DNA from: Betaproteobacteria bacterium HGW-Betaproteobacteria-8
GTDB lineage: Bacteria; Pseudomonadota; Gammaproteobacteria; Burkholderiales; Methylophilaceae
NCBI GenBank assembly: GCA_002842135.1
Contig: PHCD01000068.1
Location: 1 to 9,203, forward strand
Direction: 5' to 3'
DNA length: 9,203 bases
Below the pieces are notes generated by a model, which was given only the letters and a program-made list of their open reading frames with translations, was not told where the DNA came from and did not search any database. The translations under genes and the position numbers were made by a program. Shown here in pieces: positions 6,373 through 9,203 of the stretch (its first letter is position 1; each line of letters starts with the position of its first letter).

Positions 6373-7493
6373 AGAAGAATAATTGGAACAGTTTCGCCTT
6401 GTTCATAGCGCTGTTTATAGCGCAACAGGGTCTGGCAGCTGAAGTACCGGCAACACAGATTGTCATCACACCGGCCCAGCAGCAGACCCTGGGAATCAAG
6501 GTGGCGGAAATTGCCAAGGATGGCAATCTGGCCAGCCAGCGACTGGCAGCCGAGGTGATGATCCCGGTTTCACAGGAGCGTGTTATCACGGCTCCGCAAT
6601 CCGGACTGGTAGCGGCACTGCATGTGGCAGCTGGGCAGCAGGTAAAAAAAGGTCAGGCGCTGGCGCAGATCAGCAGTCCGGATATGGTCGGTCTGCAAAG
6701 TGAATATCTGCAGGCCTGGACCCAGCATCAGCTGGCGGCGGATATGCTGGCAAGGGACAAGGAACTGTATCAGGAAGGCATCATTGCGCAACGCCGATTT
6801 CTGACGACGCAGAGCCGTCATGCCGAGACTTCGGCCGTGCTCTCACAGCGCAAGCAGGCCCTGTTGCTGGCCGGTATGAGTAACGCAGGCATCAGCCAGT
6901 TGCAGAAAAGCGGGACCATGAGCAGCAGCCTGACTTTGACGACACCGATAGACGGGCAGGTGCTCGAGCAGATGGCGAAGGTGGGTCAGCGGGTGGAAAT
7001 GGCTGCGCCACTCTATCGTGTCGCGACACTCAGCCCGCTCTGGCTGGAAATTCGTGCGCCGCTCGATCTGCTTGATGCAGTGCGTCCGGGCCTGCTGGTC
7101 AGGGTGCCGAATAGCGGCGTTGAAGGCAAGCTGATTAGCGTTATCCGTAATGTGAACAAAAACGACCAGACCATACAGCTGCGTGCCGAAGTCAGCCAAG
7201 GTGCCGAAAAGCTCTATCCGGGGCAATACGCGGAAGTTGAAATCGTTGGTGCGCATGACATCGAAAGCGCTCAGCAACAGTTTGTCCTGCCGAAGTTCGC
7301 CGTGGTCAGAAGCGGCACCCATTATTATATTTTTGTGCAGAACGCACAGGGCTTCATCGCAACCATGGTTGAGGTTGTCAGCGAAAAATCCGGCATGGTT
7401 TCAATCCGGGCTGAGCTGAGTGGCAAAGAGAAAGTCGCCGTCGCCGGTACTGCTGCCATCAAGGGCAAGTGGCTGGGCGTGGGAGACGAATGA
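6369..7493 (+). CDS. RND efflux periplasmic adaptor (membrane fusion protein), CzcB/CusB-like
   Basis: A 374-aa adaptor that links the inner-membrane pump to the outer-membrane channel. A Sec signal peptide covers 1-23 (cleavage after GLAA near 24). Two half-motifs of the lipoyl/barrel-sandwich domain are visible, SGLVAALHVAAGQQVKKGQ (78-96) and DGQVLEQMAKVGQRVEMAAP (195-214), flanking a helical hairpin of about 106-168. A beta-barrel region (about 223-295) and a membrane-proximal domain (about 305-370) follow. It is shorter than CzcB (about 520 aa). The mature N-terminus (24-60) has no Met before Met64 and no His, so the N-terminal Met metal site of CusB is absent. AGGAG at 6357-6361, 7 bases before the ATG, supports the start. 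The end overlaps the pump gene (TGATG). Family is clear; the metal handled is not. Confidence 0.9.
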   Translation: MKKNNWNSFALFIALFIAQQGLAAEVPATQIVITPAQQQTLGIKVAEIAKDGNLASQRLAAEVMIPVSQERVITAPQSGLVAALHVAAGQQVKKGQALAQISSPDMVGLQSEYLQAWTQHQLAADMLARDKELYQEGIIAQRRFLTTQSRHAETSAVLSQRKQALLLAGMSNAGISQLQKSGTMSSSLTLTTPIDGQVLEQMAKVGQRVEMAAPLYRVATLSPLWLEIRAPLDLLDAVRPGLLVRVPNSGVEGKLISVIRNVNKNDQTIQLRAEVSQGAEKLYPGQYAEVEIVGAHDIESAQQQFVLPKFAVVRSGTHYYIFVQNAQGFIATMVEVVSEKSGMVSIRAELSGKEKVAVAGTAAIKGKWLGVGDE

Positions 7494-9203
7494 TGCTGGC
7501 CCGTCTCATACAATTCGCGTTGACCCAGCGTCTCTTGATGCTGGTAGTGACAGCCCTGCTGCTGGGCCTGGGTGTTGTTTCCTTTCGGGCCTTGCCGATC
7601 GATGCCTTCCCCGATGTTTCTACCACCCAGGTTAAGATCATCATCAAGGCGCCGGGCATGACGCCGGAAGAAGTGGAAAGCCGCATCACCTCTCTGATCG
7701 AGGTGGAGATGCTGGGCCTGCCGCGACAGACCATGCTGCGTTCCGTCGCAAAATATGCGATGACCGACATCACGGTCGATTTCGCCGAAGGCACTGATAT
7801 TTACTGGGCCCGGCAGCAGGTGGCAGAACGCCTGAGCGGCGTCTGGGACAGCCTGCCAGCAGATATCTCTGGCGGCATGGCACCGATGACCACACCGCTG
7901 GGCGAAATGTTCATGTTCACCATCGAGAGCGATGAACTGAGTCTGCAGGAGAAACGCAGCCTGCTTGACTGGGTCATCCGGCCGCAATTGCGCACGGTGC
8001 CTGGAGTCGCCGACGTCAATGCGCTTGGCGGGCTGGTGCGTACCTTTGAGGTGACCCCGGACAATGCCCGCATGTATGCCAGGTCAGTTACTTTGCAGGA
8101 TTTGCAGACTGCGCTGACGCAGAACAACAGCAACGATGGCGCCGGTCGTCTGGATGATGGTGAGGAGGCACTGCTGGTGCGCTCTGAAGGCCGTTTTGTT
8201 ACGCTGGAGGATGTCGCCAACACGGTCATTCGCAGCGATGGTGGTGCGCCATTGCGCATCATGGACGTGGCAGAAGTGAAGATCGGCGAGTTGACGCGCT
8301 ATGGTGCTGTCACCAGCAACGGCAAGGGCGAGGCGGTAGAAGGCCTGGTGCTGGGCTTGCGCGGCGCCAACGCGCAGATGCTGGTGCGTGGCGTCAAGGA
8401 CAAGCTGGCTGAGATCGGGCCGACGTTGCCGCAAGGAGTTTCGGTCAACGTGTTCTATGACCGCGGCAGCCTGGTCGAGCGTGCGGTCAATACGGTATCG
8501 AAGGCGCTGATCGAAGCTATCGTGCTGGTGCTGATCCTGCTGGTGCTGTTTCTCGGCAACTTGCGTGCGGCGCTGACTGTGGCGCTGGTGCTGCCGCTGG
8601 CGGCGCTGATCACTTTCATCCTGATGCGGCAGTTTGGCATTTCAGCCAACCTCATGAGTCTGGGCGGGTTGGCGATCGCCATCGGCATGCTGGTCGACGC
8701 GGCGGTGGTCGTGGTCGAGAACATCGTTTCCCATCTGGCCGACAGCAAACGTGCCGAGAGCCTGCCACGTCTGCACCTGATCTACCGCGCCGTGCGCGAA
8801 GTCAGTGTGCCAATGTCGTCCGGCATCATGATCATCATCATCGTCTTCCTGCCGTTGCTGACCTTGCAGGGTCTGGAGGGCAAGCTGTTTTCGCCGGTGG
8901 CGCTGACCATTGTCTTTGCCCTCGGCGGTTCCCTGCTACTGTCGCTGACAGTGATTCCGGTATTGGCGTCCTTCTTGCTGAAAAAGGTCTCGCATGAAGA
9001 GCCGTGGCTGGTGCGCAAGGCGCAGGCGGCCTATCTGCCGGCGCTGCAGTGGGCGCTGGCGCATAGCCGTATCGTCATCGCTTGCGCACTGGCGGCGCTG
9101 GCGCTGACCGTGCTGGTCTATCTGCAGATCGGCAAGACCTTCATGCCGACCATGGATGAAGGCGACATCATCATCGGCGTCGAGAAGCTGCCCTCGGTCA
9201 ATC
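7493..9203 (+). CDS. Heavy-metal RND efflux pump, CzcA/CusA-like (3' end outside window)
   Basis: The first 570 residues of an inner-membrane proton-driven resistance-nodulation-division pump of the heavy-metal (HME) branch; full family members have about 1030-1050 residues. Translation from ATG 7493 (GGGAG at 7481-7485, 7 bases upstream) is open to the right edge. The N-terminus has helix 1 and LPIDAFPDVSTTQVKI (34-49), an HME hallmark, followed by the periplasmic pore domain and helices 2-6 from about 340 to 500. The helix-4 motif is GGLAIAIGMLVDAAVVVVEN, with Asp402 and Glu409 in the spacing of the proton-relay residues. The first Asp of CzcA-type DFG motifs is replaced, as in CusA. However, FMPTMDEGDIIIGVEKLP near 550-567 has Gly562 where CusA has Met573 of its Cu/Ag triad. 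Copper or silver export is therefore not supported; the substrate stays open. It is translationally coupled to the adaptor by the TGATG overlap. Confidence 0.93.
   Translation, partial: MLARLIQFALTQRLLMLVVTALLLGLGVVSFRALPIDAFPDVSTTQVKIIIKAPGMTPEEVESRITSLIEVEMLGLPRQTMLRSVAKYAMTDITVDFAEGTDIYWARQQVAERLSGVWDSLPADISGGMAPMTTPLGEMFMFTIESDELSLQEKRSLLDWVIRPQLRTVPGVADVNALGGLVRTFEVTPDNARMYARSVTLQDLQTALTQNNSNDGAGRLDDGEEALLVRSEGRFVTLEDVANTVIRSDGGAPLRIMDVAEVKIGELTRYGAVTSNGKGEAVEGLVLGLRGANAQMLVRGVKDKLAEIGPTLPQGVSVNVFYDRGSLVERAVNTVSKALIEAIVLVLILLVLFLGNLRAALTVALVLPLAALITFILMRQFGISANLMSLGGLAIAIGMLVDAAVVVVENIVSHLADSKRAESLPRLHLIYRAVREVSVPMSSGIMIIIIVFLPLLTLQGLEGKLFSPVALTIVFALGGSLLLSLTVIPVLASFLLKKVSHEEPWLVRKAQAAYLPALQWALAHSRIVIACALAALALTVLVYLQIGKTFMPTMDEGDIIIGVEKLPSVN

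Noticed and set aside
7325..7987. 220-codon open frame on the minus strand across the adaptor-pump junction
   Set aside because: Both + strand genes continue across it with clear motifs (adaptor C-terminus and the pump's PIDAFPDV segment), so it is a shadow frame.
8826..8846. ATC-rich short repeat (ATC ATG ATC ATC ATC ATC)
   Set aside because: It encodes an Ile run in a pump membrane helix; this is coding composition, not a separate repeat element.

Overview
The window looks like a chromosomal piece from a Gram-negative, probably betaproteobacterial organism. A Nitrosomonadales or Methylophilaceae-type genome is my guess; no marker gene here fixes the taxon. It has moderately GC-rich coding sequence, tightly packed operons, an outer-membrane efflux channel and periplasmic or inner-membrane enzymes typical of a double-membrane cell. 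I see no tRNA, rRNA, CRISPR, transposase or prophage genes.

Left half (1-4385, all + strand): an envelope-modification cluster. A truncated LTA synthase/OpgB-like alkaline-phosphatase-superfamily transferase (left end outside the window) is followed 3 bp later by a PAP2 phosphatase. That gene overlaps by 4 bp a cytochrome b561. After an 88-bp gap comes a second, full-length LTA synthase-like transferase of 664 aa. The two transferases are paralogues but clearly diverged. A plausible theme is periplasmic transfer of a phospho-headgroup (phosphoglycerol or phosphoethanolamine class) to a glycan or lipid, with the PAP2 enzyme removing or recycling a lipid-linked phosphate. The substrates cannot be read from the sequence.

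Middle (4386-4635): a lower-GC strip. It holds a small minus-strand ORF for a 71-aa three-helix membrane protein, convergent with the second transferase and sharing a hairpin with it. An uninterrupted C8/G8 tract lies inside that ORF. A perfect 12-bp palindrome sits between the starts of the small gene and the efflux operon.

Right half (4636-9203, + strand): a heavy-metal-type tripartite RND efflux operon in the order His-rich small membrane protein, TolC/CzcC-like outer-membrane channel, CzcB/CusB-like periplasmic adaptor, CzcA/CusA-like inner-membrane pump. The pump is cut by the right edge after 570 codons. Channel-adaptor and adaptor-pump junctions overlap (ATGA and TGATG), implying translational coupling. 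The His-rich protein occupies the position of czcI in the classical czc operon but is not recognisably the same protein. The pump keeps the proton-relay Asp and Glu but has Gly where CusA has the first Met of its Cu/Ag triad, so Cu(I)/Ag(I) is not supported as substrate; a divalent metal is more likely but unproven.

I did not find an unmistakably new system. The most interesting leads are the His-rich efflux-operon leader protein, the paired transferases with different nucleophile residues around PAP2 and b561, and the small membrane protein with the homopolymer tract.
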